Positions 17,382-25,619 of a DNA stretch of 64,000 bases are shown one piece after another. Each line of letters starts with the position of its first letter. The stretch's first letter is position 1. The position numbers and the translations under genes were made by a program. A model generated the notes under the pieces. It worked only from the letters and a program-made list of their open reading frames with translations. It did no database searches and was not told the origin of the DNA. The DNA lies in the NCBI RefSeq assembly GCF_009928525.1, contig NZ_JAABOK010000002.1:705384-769383 (forward strand), in the 5' to 3' direction. Origin of the DNA: Chitinophaga solisilvae. Lineage in GTDB: Bacteria > Bacteroidota > Bacteroidia > Chitinophagales > Chitinophagaceae.

Positions 17382-17415
17382 TAATCAAATAAAAAAGCAG
17401 GCCACCAGCCTGCTT
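17382..17415 (-). terminator. Intrinsic terminator after the acidic-tail gene
   Basis: On the minus strand an 8-bp stem (AAGCAGGC with GCCTGCTT, 17395-17402 and 17408-17415) is followed by a TTTTTTATTT tract. It lies 24 bases beyond the stop of the gene at 17439. Confidence 0.85.
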
Positions 17416-17438
17416 CTATATAAAATCATTATTTCGTG

Positions 17439-18002
17439 TTACTTGTTGCCGTTATCTTCTTCCCACTCAGCGGATTCGTCCCAGTCCTCATCTTCGTCCC
17501 AGTCCTCATCATCTTCTTCCACCAGCAGGCTTTGTTCTGAGCCGGGTTCTATATTATTCCCGCGCCAGTGGGCAACGATTTCATCTGCTTTCTGCTGTAC
17601 GGTGGTGAAATCACTGATCTTATTTTCTTCGAAATATACTTCTACCTCAGGCAGGCCGCGGATAGCGTCAAAACACTCCTGCAACAGGGAAATATTGACG
17701 GGAGCATTGCGCAGGGCGCTATAGGAGAGCCGGATGGCATCAAACGGGCCGCTGTTATGAAATACCTCTTCACCATTGAACATGGGGAAAAGCCATATCA
17801 GTACATCGTCGCCGGTTTCTTCACTATTGAGGATCCCGAAAAAGTCGTCAAGTTGCTCAAACCCCAACGGGGCCAGGTGTTTAAAGGCGTCGTTCCTGGG
17901 AGGGAACTTCGGGTGCTCTTCACCGGTTATGAGAAATAATTCTCCGAACCTGGGCTTATCTTTTGCTACAAATCTGAAATCAATGAGGATATCGTTTTCC
18001 AT
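17439..18002 (-). CDS. Unknown protein with strongly acidic C-terminal tail
   Basis: The 187-residue product has a folded-looking first 155 residues (MENDILIDFRFVAKDKPRFG, GPFDAIRLSYSALRNAPV). The C-terminal tail is almost entirely Asp/Glu with regularly spaced Trp (EEDDEDWDEDEDWDESAEWE), in the pattern DWDED. No signal peptide is visible, so it is probably cytosolic. I do not recognise the family. The tail could mimic nucleic acid or bind basic partners, but that is speculation. Confidence 0.7.
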   Translation of the reverse strand: MENDILIDFRFVAKDKPRFGELFLITGEEHPKFPPRNDAFKHLAPLGFEQLDDFFGILNSEETGDDVLIWLFPMFNGEEVFHNSGPFDAIRLSYSALRNAPVNISLLQECFDAIRGLPEVEVYFEENKISDFTTVQQKADEIVAHWRGNNIEPGSEQSLLVEEDDEDWDEDEDWDESAEWEEDNGNK

Positions 18003-18049
18003 TGATGGCTATGCTGTTTTCTGCCGTAATTTAATATAATTCTGGAATC

Positions 18050-18170
18050 ATTTAAGATTTAGTCATTTGAGATTTAATTATTTTGTATAAATCAAGATGC
18101 CTTCCAGGAATTCCGGAAGGCATCTTGATTTATACAAAATAATTAAATCTCAAATGACTAAATCTTAAAT
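18050..18170. repeat. Giant intergenic hairpin H6 (perfect 56-bp stem)
   Basis: Arms 18050-18105 and 18115-18170 are perfectly complementary over 56 bases around a 9-base loop. Outer units are ATTTAAGATTTAGTCATTTGAGA-like; the core (AATCAAGATGCCTTCC) differs from the usual AGCGAAGA. The right arm overlaps the first base of the reversed stop codon of the nagB-like gene at 18170. Confidence 0.95.
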
Positions 18171-20095
18171 TAAATAAAATGGTAGCGTACAAATGCTTCC
18201 ATTGCAGCGTATTGCTGGAGGCCCAGCTGATCGTACAGGCCTGCGGTATTGGCGTTACGGTCTTCAGCGCGCTGCCAGAACTCGCGGAGGTCAGTACCCT
18301 GGAAAGGCACTACGTCTTTCTGGCTCTGGTGGATAAAGATACCCAGGCGTTTCTGTAATACCTGGTCAGGGCTCATCGGAACAGCCATTTCAATTTCATG
18401 GATCTCCCACTCCTGCCATGCGCCTTTGTACAGCCATACCCAGCAGTCTTTAGCCCAGTCTTCGTGCTTCAGTCTGTCCAGTGCCGCGAAGATAATATCC
18501 AGGCATACCTTGTGCGTACCATGCGGATCGGCGAGGTCGCCGGCGCAATAGATCTGTTGTGGTTTCAGTTTACGCAGCAGGTCAACGGTCAGCTGTACAT
18601 CTTCTTCACCCATTGGTTTCTTCTCTACCAGGCCGGTTTCGTAGAAAGGCAGGTTCATGAAGTGCGCGTTTTCTTCCGGGATACCTACGTAACGGCAGGT
18701 AGCCTTGGCTTCGCAGCGGCGGATCAGGCCTTTGATGGCGCGGATCTCGGGAGTATCTTTCTGGCTTGGTTTTTTAGTTCTGATAAAGGCTTTTGCTTCA
18801 TCCAGGATCTGGGAGCTTTTGCTTTTATCGATATCGAACATACCTTCAAAACCTACGGCGAAATCGATGAAGCGCAGCACGAATTCGTCTGTCACCGCGA
18901 TGTTGCCGGAAGTCTGGTAAGCCACGTGAACGTCGTGTCCCTGCTCATGCAGGCGGATAAAGGTACCGCCCATAGAGATGATATCATCATCCGGATGAGG
19001 AGAGAAGATGAGCGCGCGTTTTTTGGCAGGTTCAGAGCGCTCCGGATGCTTGGGCAGCTGCGGACCAGGCTTACCGCCGGGCCAGCCGGTGATGGTGTCG
19101 CGGATAGCGTTAAATTCCTTGATGTTCAGTTCATAGGCAGAACCGTACTGAACGATCAGGTCATTCAGACCGTTTTCGTTATAGTCCTTGTCTGTCAGCA
19201 TCAGGATGGGCTTCTTCAGCTTCAGGGCCAGGCTGGTAACGGCTTTACGGATCAGACCCGGAGTCCATTCGCAATCACCGGTGAGCCATGGCTCTTTAAA
19301 GCGGGTGAGTTCAGCAGAAGCCTGTTCGTCGATGATGAACTGGCAGTTAGGATGTTGCTGCAGCAGGGAAGCAGGTACCTGCTCGGTGCTGTGGCCTTCT
19401 ACAGAGCGGCATACAATTTTCGCTTTATGAGAACCCCAGGCCATCAGCAGTACGCGTTTGGCTTTGAAGATGGTGCTCAGGCCCATGGTGATAGCCAGAC
19501 GAGGCACCTGGCTCATATTCGGGAACTCGTAGGCGTTAGCCAGACGGGTACTGTTATCCAGCGTTACCAGGCGGGTATGTGAGTTGATGTTGGCGCCAGG
19601 CTCGTTAAAGCCGATATGTCCGTTATTACCGATTCCCAGGATCTGGATGTCAATACCACCGGCTTCGTCAATGCGTTTGTCGTAGTCAGCGCAGTATTGT
19701 TTGATCTTATCTTTGGGAATAGTGCCATCCGGAATATGTACCTGTGCTTCCGGAATGTCGATATGATTGAACAGGTGTTCTTTCATAAAGCGGTTGTAGC
19801 TCTGTAAAGCATCCGGCTCTATGGGGTAATATTCATCGAGGTTGAATGTAATTACATTTTTAAAGCTCAGCCCTTCCTCTTTGTGGAGGCGAACCAGTTC
19901 GGCATAGAGATATTTAGGAGTAGAGCCCGTGGCCATTCCTAATACACATTTTTGATTGGCAGCCTGCTTTTCGCGTATCAGCGCGGCAATTTCTTTGGCA
20001 ACTGCTTTGGAACCCTCTTTGGCAGAAGGATGTATTTCCACAGCAATCTGTTCAAAGCTGTCAATCAGTTCGATTTCCTGATGATTAATCGTCAT
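18170..20095 (-). CDS. nagB: Glucosamine-6-phosphate deaminase fused to PIG-L/LmbE-type deacetylase
   Basis: The 641-residue product has two parts. Residues 1-270 are a NagB domain: GMATGSTPKYLY (53-64), NLDEYY with the general-base Asp87, and GIGNNGHIGFNEPG (155-168) with the catalytic His and Glu. NagB turns glucosamine-6-phosphate into fructose-6-phosphate and ammonia. Residues about 358-641 form a PIG-L/LmbE domain with the zinc motif PHPDDD (366-371) and DPHGTHK further on; this family removes acetyl groups from GlcNAc-containing substrates. Long NagB-like proteins of this layout are known in Bacteroidota, but I know of no assigned role for the tail. An AAACGTTT palindrome lies directly upstream of the start. 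Confidence 0.93.
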   Translation of the reverse strand: MTINHQEIELIDSFEQIAVEIHPSAKEGSKAVAKEIAALIREKQAANQKCVLGMATGSTPKYLYAELVRLHKEEGLSFKNVITFNLDEYYPIEPDALQSYNRFMKEHLFNHIDIPEAQVHIPDGTIPKDKIKQYCADYDKRIDEAGGIDIQILGIGNNGHIGFNEPGANINSHTRLVTLDNSTRLANAYEFPNMSQVPRLAITMGLSTIFKAKRVLLMAWGSHKAKIVCRSVEGHSTEQVPASLLQQHPNCQFIIDEQASAELTRFKEPWLTGDCEWTPGLIRKAVTSLALKLKKPILMLTDKDYNENGLNDLIVQYGSAYELNIKEFNAIRDTITGWPGGKPGPQLPKHPERSEPAKKRALIFSPHPDDDIISMGGTFIRLHEQGHDVHVAYQTSGNIAVTDEFVLRFIDFAVGFEGMFDIDKSKSSQILDEAKAFIRTKKPSQKDTPEIRAIKGLIRRCEAKATCRYVGIPEENAHFMNLPFYETGLVEKKPMGEEDVQLTVDLLRKLKPQQIYCAGDLADPHGTHKVCLDIIFAALDRLKHEDWAKDCWVWLYKGAWQEWEIHEIEMAVPMSPDQVLQKRLGIFIHQSQKDVVPFQGTDLREFWQRAEDRNANTAGLYDQLGLQQYAAMEAFVRYHFI

Positions 20096-20099
20096 TTGT

Positions 20100-20107
20100 A
20101 AACGTTT
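20100..20107. promoter_or_regulatory. AAACGTTT palindrome upstream of nagB (possible LacI-type operator)
   Basis: The palindrome AAACGTTT lies 4 bases upstream of the nagB ATG. The same sequence is the centre of a 12-base palindrome between the two sugar transporters (29662-29673). A CG-centred A/T-flanked palindrome is typical of LacI-family operators. Assignment is inferred only from sequence form and shared position. Confidence 0.35.
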
Positions 20108-20292
20108 TTGATTAGATGCGGTTTAAAAACGAGCCGGAAAATTAAAAAAAATACTGCTAATCTGTGCTAAAATTTAGCTCTTATTTAATTTAAATTTATT
20201 TTAACTTAAAAAGAACCTTTTTATATTGGCTATCGTTAATACGTAAAGAAAGCAACTTCAGCTACCGCGAAATATATTTTTTGGTGTAGGAG

Positions 20293-20345
20293 TCATAAAA
20301 AGAGAAACCGCCCTGCTGCAAAGCAAAGGCGGTTTTATTTTTTTA
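20293..20345 (-). terminator. Intrinsic terminator downstream of the GH20 gene
   Basis: Stem AAACCGCC (20305-20312) pairs with GGCGGTTT (20328-20335). On the minus strand it is followed by CTCTTTTTAT, and on the plus strand by TATTTTTTTATTT, so it could work both ways. In the direction of the GH20 gene it comes after hairpin H7. Confidence 0.8.
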
Positions 20346-20350
20346 TTTGA

Positions 20351-20434
20351 TTATTTGAGATTTGGTTATTTGGAATGCGGCGGAGATTTACGCGCAGGTA
20401 TCCGATGCATTTTAAATAACCAAATCTCAAATAA
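20351..20434. repeat. Intergenic hairpin H7 (TTTGAGA-type arms, divergent centre)
   Basis: Arms TTATTTGAGATTTGGTTATTT (20351-20371) and its perfect complement (20414-20434) enclose a 42-base centre. The centre pairs only partly (AATGC with GCATT). It resembles the H8 centre but has lost most complementarity, which suggests a decaying copy. Confidence 0.8.
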
Positions 20435-20443
20435 GAAAATGCA

Positions 20444-22732
20444 TTAATTTATTATAAACTCGTCTACAAAAAGCCAGGCCGGGCTACCCGCGCCGGGAGC
20501 GCCCGCCGGGATGGTGCCGTAGTTTTTCATCTGAAGCCTGATAAAGCGGCCCCGCACATTGTTAACACTTCCGCGTATTTTATTGACGCCTTTACCGGTG
20601 AAGGAAGTTTGTTTATATACTTCCCTGTAGGATTTGCCGTCATCTGATACGGAGAAGGTAACCTGTTTAGGCGGATAGATCCAGTTATCGGTAGCATTTA
20701 TGGTATTGGCGCCCAGGAGATGGATATCCTGGATGCTGTCCAGCTCCACGGTGGCTTCCACATCTTTACCGTTGTAGCCGAACCACTGGCCGTCATTATA
20801 GGAGGCATTGCCTTCGATACCGTTCACCAGCGCGGCGGTGTTACCGGGATTGTAGGATTTACCCGGTTCTCCGGCCATGGTTACCTTTTTGCCCAGGCCT
20901 TTGTGGTAGATGAAATACTGGAAATATTCGTTGCCGTAACGTCTGTCATTGAGAAAGAGCTGCGCGCGGATAGTACCGGTTTTTGCTACCGGGATAGGGC
21001 CGGCGTATACGGCGGAAGAGGGGGTAGGCGCGGAGCTGTCCAGGGTATAGGTAATAACGCCTGCATTCAGTTTCGCATCCAGCGCTACTTCCAGGCCGCC
21101 TTTTTTATTTTCCTGCAGGGCGCCGGTTACTTCAAATACATGTTTTGCATAATTTACCCCTTTCAGGATCAGCATGGGAAGGTTGTTACGGAGCCTGTCC
21201 ACAAAGTTGTTATAGTTCCTTTTTTCAGCAGGCGACCATAACACTTCAGACAGCGCGATGGCGCGCGGATAGGCCATATATTCGAGGTAGCTGGAATTAG
21301 GAATGTATTCTGTCCAGAGATTGGCCTGCGCTCCTTTGATATAGCGGGCTTCCTCCTTATTCAGTTCCGCAGGCACCGGTTCAAAGGAATATACCTTGCT
21401 GACAGGCAGGAAACCACCGATAGCCAGCGGTTCACCAGGACTTAAAGACTGGTAGTGATCAAAATAGCAGAAGTCGCCGGGCGTCATGATAACATCATGT
21501 TTTTGTTTAGCTGCCGCAATGCCGCCTTCCATGCCTCTCCAGCTCATGACGGTAGCATCTGCGGCGAGGCCGCCTTCCAGAATTTCATCCCATCCGATGA
21601 TACGCTTGCCTCTGCTGTTGAGGTATTTCTCCATACGTTGTATGAAATAGCTCTGCAGTGCGTGTTCGTCTTTCAGTCCTTCCTGTTTCATGCGGGCCTG
21701 GCATTTGGGACACTTCTCCCAGCGTACCTTGGGGCATTCGTCTCCGCCGATATGTATATATTTACCGGGGAACAGTGCTGTTACTTCATCCAGTACATTT
21801 TCCAGGAACGTGTATACGCTGTCGTTACCTGCGCAGAAAACGTCGTCATAAACGCCCCAGCGGGTGCCTACTTCGTATGGGCCGCCGGTGCAACCCAGGT
21901 TAGGGTACGCTGCCAGCGCTGCGAGGGCATGGCCGGGCATTTCTATTTCAGGCACGATGGTGATGAAGCGGTCTGCCGCATACTTCACAATTTCTTTGAT
22001 CATCGCCTGGGAATAGTAGCCGCCGTAAGGGGTGCCATCGTATTTATTATCGTTGTAGGCGCCGGCCATCGTCTCTTTGCGTTTGGAGGCGATCTCCTGC
22101 AGGCGCGGATATTTTTTGATTTCAATGCGCCATCCCTGGTCTTCGGTGAGGTGCCAGTGGAAGGTGTTCATCTTATACATGGCCATCAGGTCAATATATT
22201 TTTTGATGAAGTCCGCATCAAAAATATGGCGGCCTACATCCAGGTGCATGCCACGGTAAGCAAATCGGGGCGCGTCGGTAATGTTTACGCCCGGCACGTA
22301 CATTTCCCTGGCATGAGTGGTGAAGGGCAGCAGCTGCATCAGTGTCTGTACAGCATAGAAGGTGCCCCTGCCGCTGTTACCATTGATGGTGATCTTATCC
22401 TGCGCTACATCCAGCGTGTAGCCTTCAGCGTTAGTGGTGTCGCTGCCTGAGTGCAGAATGATGGCATTATGATCGCCGGTGGATTGAATATCCAGCTGGT
22501 AGTCTGTGAGCATCTTCAACCATTCGTTGAACAGCTCCGCTGTTTTCTTATCCGCTTCAGTAGCGGCAACAATGACAGTGCGTTTATTCAGCAGAAAGGA
22601 ATCTGGTTTCTCTGTAATATTCGCCGGCATAGGAACAATGCTCACTTTTCCCTTCGTTACCTTCGACTGCAGGCCTGAACAGCCCCAGAGTGCAACGGAA
22701 AGGAGCAAGCAGGATAAAACGCTAAGCTTCAT
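20444..22732 (-). CDS. Exported beta-N-acetylhexosaminidase, GH20
   Basis: The 762-residue lipoprotein (signal to LWGC, Cys18) releases terminal GlcNAc or GalNAc from glycans or chito-oligosaccharides. Domains: GH20b-type N-terminal domain (about 30-150), then the TIM barrel from APRFAYRGMHLDVGRH with FHWHLTEDQGWRIEIKKYP. The catalytic Asp-Glu pair is in HIGGDECPK (D331, E332). A chitobiase-type C-terminal domain (about 550-620) follows, then a discoidin-like carbohydrate-binding domain at the end (FSVSDDGKSY, GRFIRLQM). It lies upstream of nagB in the same direction, so released amino sugar and its catabolism are genetically close. Confidence 0.95.
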   Translation of the reverse strand: MKLSVLSCLLLSVALWGCSGLQSKVTKGKVSIVPMPANITEKPDSFLLNKRTVIVAATEADKKTAELFNEWLKMLTDYQLDIQSTGDHNAIILHSGSDTTNAEGYTLDVAQDKITINGNSGRGTFYAVQTLMQLLPFTTHAREMYVPGVNITDAPRFAYRGMHLDVGRHIFDADFIKKYIDLMAMYKMNTFHWHLTEDQGWRIEIKKYPRLQEIASKRKETMAGAYNDNKYDGTPYGGYYSQAMIKEIVKYAADRFITIVPEIEMPGHALAALAAYPNLGCTGGPYEVGTRWGVYDDVFCAGNDSVYTFLENVLDEVTALFPGKYIHIGGDECPKVRWEKCPKCQARMKQEGLKDEHALQSYFIQRMEKYLNSRGKRIIGWDEILEGGLAADATVMSWRGMEGGIAAAKQKHDVIMTPGDFCYFDHYQSLSPGEPLAIGGFLPVSKVYSFEPVPAELNKEEARYIKGAQANLWTEYIPNSSYLEYMAYPRAIALSEVLWSPAEKRNYNNFVDRLRNNLPMLILKGVNYAKHVFEVTGALQENKKGGLEVALDAKLNAGVITYTLDSSAPTPSSAVYAGPIPVAKTGTIRAQLFLNDRRYGNEYFQYFIYHKGLGKKVTMAGEPGKSYNPGNTAALVNGIEGNASYNDGQWFGYNGKDVEATVELDSIQDIHLLGANTINATDNWIYPPKQVTFSVSDDGKSYREVYKQTSFTGKGVNKIRGSVNNVRGRFIRLQMKNYGTIPAGAPGAGSPAWLFVDEFIIN

Positions 22733-22758
22733 TTACTATTATTTTTGGTTTTATTGAG

Positions 22759-22870
22759 ATTTGATTATTTGATTATTTGAGATTTGGTTATTTAAAATGC
22801 AGCGAATGTATACGTGTATATCTCCGCTGCATTTTAAATAACCAAATCTCAAATAATCAAATAATCAAAT
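22759..22870. repeat. Giant intergenic hairpin H8 (perfect 46-bp stem)
   Basis: Arms 22759-22804 and 22825-22870 pair perfectly over 46 bases around a 20-base loop that itself contains ATACGTGTAT. Outer units are ATTTGATT and TTTGAGA; the core is AAAATGCAGCGAA, the same as in H14, which has the other outer type. It ends 5 bases before the stop codon of the gene at 22876. Confidence 0.95.
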
Positions 22871-22875
22871 AACGA

Positions 22876-23646
22876 TTATTTATGCTCCAGTTCACTCAGC
22901 ACCGGTCTGTGATCGGAGGCCACGGCTTCTTCTATGATGCGGGCACCGGTAACGTTCCAGCGTTGTTTAGGATGTACCATGATGTAATCCAGCTTTACCC
23001 GCGGGGAGTCTGCAGGGAAGGTAGGGCCCATCTGGGTGGTAGCATCGGTGAACAGTTGTTTGAGGGTGGTGATTTCCTTAGCGGTTGGTATGGCGTTGAA
23101 ATCGCCGGCGAGGATGGCGGGCGTCTGCGTCATACGGAAATATTCCACCAGTGCGTTGGCCTGTGCGATGCGGTCGGCAGGTTTATCTTCTGCGTCCAGG
23201 TGGGCGGAAGCAAATTGCAGGAGGCTGTCGCCCGGCAGTTTCACGGTAATAATACCGGCAACGCGGGGTTCATTGCCTTTGGTAATGGTGGGCAATGAAA
23301 AGGTGATACCACCGGCAATAGGGTAGCGGGAGAGTATGCCGGTACCATAGCCGCCGCCGCCATAGTCCATGGCTTTGGCAAAATAGGTATACATGCCGGT
23401 GATAGCTGCCAGCTCTTTTAACTGATCGGTTTTACCAGTGCGTTGCGTAACGCTGTCTACCTCCTGCAGTGCCACCAGATCCGGGTTGGTGGCGAGTATA
23501 ACGTTGGCAATTCCCTGCAGGTCCAGTATTCCTTTCATATTTTCGCCATGGTGGATATTATACGTGAGCACTTTCACTTTCTGCGTTTGTGCGAAGAGGG
23601 AAAGGCCGGTACATGTCGCCAGGGCGAGGAGCAGCATTTTTTTCAT
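22876..23646 (-). CDS. Exported endonuclease/exonuclease/phosphatase-family protein
   Basis: The 256-residue product starts with a signal peptide (MKKMLLLALATCTGLSLFAQ) and then has the full EEP fold. Visible motifs are VLTYNIHHG, ALQEVDSVT (metal-binding Glu), LAGDFNAIP (catalytic Asp-Asn), KLDYIMV and SDHRPVL (catalytic Asp-His). Substrates in this superfamily range from DNA to phospholipids and inositol phosphates; the exported small form in Bacteroidota is generally unassigned. It follows the phosphodiesterase-like gene at 23675 with a 28-base gap, so the two may act on related phosphoesters. Confidence 0.88.
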   Translation of the reverse strand: MKKMLLLALATCTGLSLFAQTQKVKVLTYNIHHGENMKGILDLQGIANVILATNPDLVALQEVDSVTQRTGKTDQLKELAAITGMYTYFAKAMDYGGGGYGTGILSRYPIAGGITFSLPTITKGNEPRVAGIITVKLPGDSLLQFASAHLDAEDKPADRIAQANALVEYFRMTQTPAILAGDFNAIPTAKEITTLKQLFTDATTQMGPTFPADSPRVKLDYIMVHPKQRWNVTGARIIEEAVASDHRPVLSELEHK

Positions 23647-23674
23647 AGCAGCTTTTTATTGATGATGCAAAATA

Positions 23675-24559
23675 TTATTTAAACGCTTCTTTTACAGGTC
23701 TTCCTGTCCACACCTGCGGTGTTTTCAGTCCGAAGATCCATGCAATGGTAGCGGCTGTATCGTACGTAACAACGCTGGATCTGATCTCTTTGTTTGCCTG
23801 AACGCCAGGGCCGCGGATGATCCACGGAATCTGCATTTCCTCCATGGTTTTACCGCCATGTCCTTTTTTGATACCGCCATGATCTGCGGTGAGCAAGATG
23901 ATGGTATTATCCCACATACCTGCATCTTTCACGGCCTGTAAAATTTTCCCCAGCAGCACATCATTCTTTTTCACCTGGTCAAAATACGGCTGGATATTAT
24001 GACCGATATTATGTCCGACGCCATCTGGTTCATCGAAGTGGATGAAGAGGAAGTCCGGTTTTTTTGATTTGATGTAGGCGATAGATTCCTCTGTAGCCAG
24101 GCTGTCATTATCATGTGTGGGCACCTGTTTGTTTACTGCTGCCTTCGGGAAGAGGTATCCAATACCTTGCCAGCTATAGATGACGCCAATTTCGGAAGAT
24201 GGTTTCTGTTCACGCAGCAGGGTGTAGATGGACGGGAACATGCCGTAGCGGTCGAGTTCGCGGGAAGGCAGTTCCGGTGTTTTGCTGTCCCACTCCGTAT
24301 AGCCGTGCACTTCAGGGCCTGCGCCCATGACCATAGAGGCCCAGTTAACGGCGCTGGAGGAGGGCAGCACGCTGCGTGCCTGCAGTGTCCAGGCACCATC
24401 CTGCATCATCTGTTTCATGTTGGGGTTTTCCACTTTGGGGAAGCAATAGGCGCCGAAGCCATCCATTCCGATGAGGATTACATGTTTAACGCCTTTGACC
24501 TGCGCCTGCGTGGAAAGGCCACCCAGCAGGAGTCCTGCTGCAATAATCAGTTTTTTCAT
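23675..24559 (-). CDS. Exported alkaline phosphatase-superfamily phosphodiesterase
   Basis: From the ATG at 24559 the 294-residue product has a signal peptide (MKKLIIAAGLLLGGLSTQAQ) and then the nucleotide pyrophosphatase/phosphodiesterase type of alkaline phosphatase fold. VILIGMDGFGAYCF supplies the first metal site and SVLPSSSAVNWASM the nucleophile Ser/Thr region. HFDEPDGVGHNIGH and LTADHGGIKKGHGG carry the remaining metal ligands. The nucleophile context is P-S-S-S instead of the more common P-x-x-T. Likely a periplasmic phosphodiesterase or phosphomonoesterase; substrate unknown. A GTG upstream is possible but would weaken the signal peptide. Confidence 0.85.
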   Translation of the reverse strand: MKKLIIAAGLLLGGLSTQAQVKGVKHVILIGMDGFGAYCFPKVENPNMKQMMQDGAWTLQARSVLPSSSAVNWASMVMGAGPEVHGYTEWDSKTPELPSRELDRYGMFPSIYTLLREQKPSSEIGVIYSWQGIGYLFPKAAVNKQVPTHDNDSLATEESIAYIKSKKPDFLFIHFDEPDGVGHNIGHNIQPYFDQVKKNDVLLGKILQAVKDAGMWDNTIILLTADHGGIKKGHGGKTMEEMQIPWIIRGPGVQANKEIRSSVVTYDTAATIAWIFGLKTPQVWTGRPVKEAFK

Positions 24560-24632
24560 TCCGTTGTTCACTTTTTAAGACGCAAGGGCGTCCACGGTTA
24601 GTATTGGTGGTTGTTGATGAAGCTAAAATAAG

Positions 24633-25400
24633 CTACTGCCCGTTTTCTTCCAAGGCCTGGGCAGCTAATTCACGTATTCGTAATACTTCTGATTTTTGTG
24701 TCTGGGAGATGCCATATTCGGGAACGCCGGGAATGCCGCCCATGCTCACGTTCGGATTGCGGTATACCATGTGGCTGTCTTCATAGGCTTTGGCGCTGGT
24801 GTGGAATTCGGTCACGCCGGTATCTTTGATGAGCGCTGCAATATTACTGGCGCGCACGCCGGAGCCAGCCATCAGGATGATGCGGTTGTCTGCGCGGATA
24901 ACGAGGTCTTTCAGCAGTGAAGCGCCTTCTACGGCAGTATTACGGGCGCCGGAGGTAAGAATTCTTTCGCATCCGATGGCTATAATATCTTCCAGTGCTT
25001 CAAAAGGGTTATCAGTCATATCGAAGGCACGGTGAAAAGTCACGCCCATAGGCCAGGCGAGGTCCACCAGTTCTTTACAGCGTTGTTTGTCTACGCGGCC
25101 GTCGGCAGTGAGGATACCTATCACTACACCGTTGCAGCCCAGCTGTTTGCACAGTTCAATATCTTTTTTCATCACCTCAAATTCGAGGTCGGAATAGAGA
25201 AAATCGCCACCACGCGGCCTGATGATAGGGTAGAGTTCTATTTTTACTTTTTCGCGTGCCACTGCAATAGTAGCATAACTGGGTGTGGTACCGCCTTCCA
25301 GCAGGTTGTCGCAAAGCTCAATCCTGTCGGCTCCGCCTTCTTCGGCAGCAATGCAGGAAGCAACGGAACCAGCGCATATTTCGAGTTTGAAGTTACCCAT
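24633..25400 (-). CDS. cutC: CutC-family protein
   Basis: The 255-residue product is a full-length CutC TIM barrel: LEICAGSVASCIAAEEGGADRIELC (start of barrel), GGTTPSYATI, IRPRGGDFLYSD, GVTFHRAFD and ILTSGARNTA. CutC was named for copper homeostasis in E. coli, but the biochemical role is unsettled. The position in a glycan-catabolic region suggests it might act on something other than copper here; that is inference from context only. Hairpin H9 lies upstream of its start. Confidence 0.92.
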   Translation of the reverse strand: MGNFKLEICAGSVASCIAAEEGGADRIELCDNLLEGGTTPSYATIAVAREKVKIELYPIIRPRGGDFLYSDLEFEVMKKDIELCKQLGCNGVVIGILTADGRVDKQRCKELVDLAWPMGVTFHRAFDMTDNPFEALEDIIAIGCERILTSGARNTAVEGASLLKDLVIRADNRIILMAGSGVRASNIAALIKDTGVTEFHTSAKAYEDSHMVYRNPNVSMGGIPGVPEYGISQTQKSEVLRIRELAAQALEENGQ

Positions 25401-25413
25401 ATAATTAGTTTTT

Positions 25414-25613
25414 AATTACGAATGAATAATTACGAATTACGAATGGCGAGTTATTTTTTTATTTAGTTATTTGAGATTTTGTGCCTGATCGTGATGCTCC
25501 CTGGGCTTACAGGTTCCAGAAAAAATAATGATCAGGTACAAAATCTCAAATAACTAAATAAAAAAATAACTCGCCATTCATCATTCGTAATTCGTAATTA
25601 TTCATTCGTAATT
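25414..25613. repeat. Hybrid giant hairpin H9 (both arm types nested)
   Basis: Arms 25414-25490 and 25530-25613 pair around a 39-base loop. The outer part is the AATTACG type and the inner part the TTTAGTTATTTGAGATTTT type, joined by GGCGAGTTATTTTTTTATT in both arms. This nesting shows that the two arm families can be parts of one element. The right arm ends 6 bases before the stop of the asparaginase gene. Confidence 0.92.
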
Positions 25614-25619
25614 CTTCAG

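Larger units (their letters stand above)
20096..20443 (-). other. Intergenic region between nagB and the GH20 gene
   Basis: This 348-base gap holds, from right to left, hairpin H7, an intrinsic terminator, an A/T-rich stretch that must contain the nagB promoter, and the AAACGTTT palindrome. I see no convincing TAnnTTTG box and no gene. Confidence 0.6.

Noticed and set aside
18398..19582. 394-codon plus-strand frame inside nagB
   Set aside because: Antisense shadow of the NagB/PIG-L gene, which shows clear catalytic motifs in the opposite strand.
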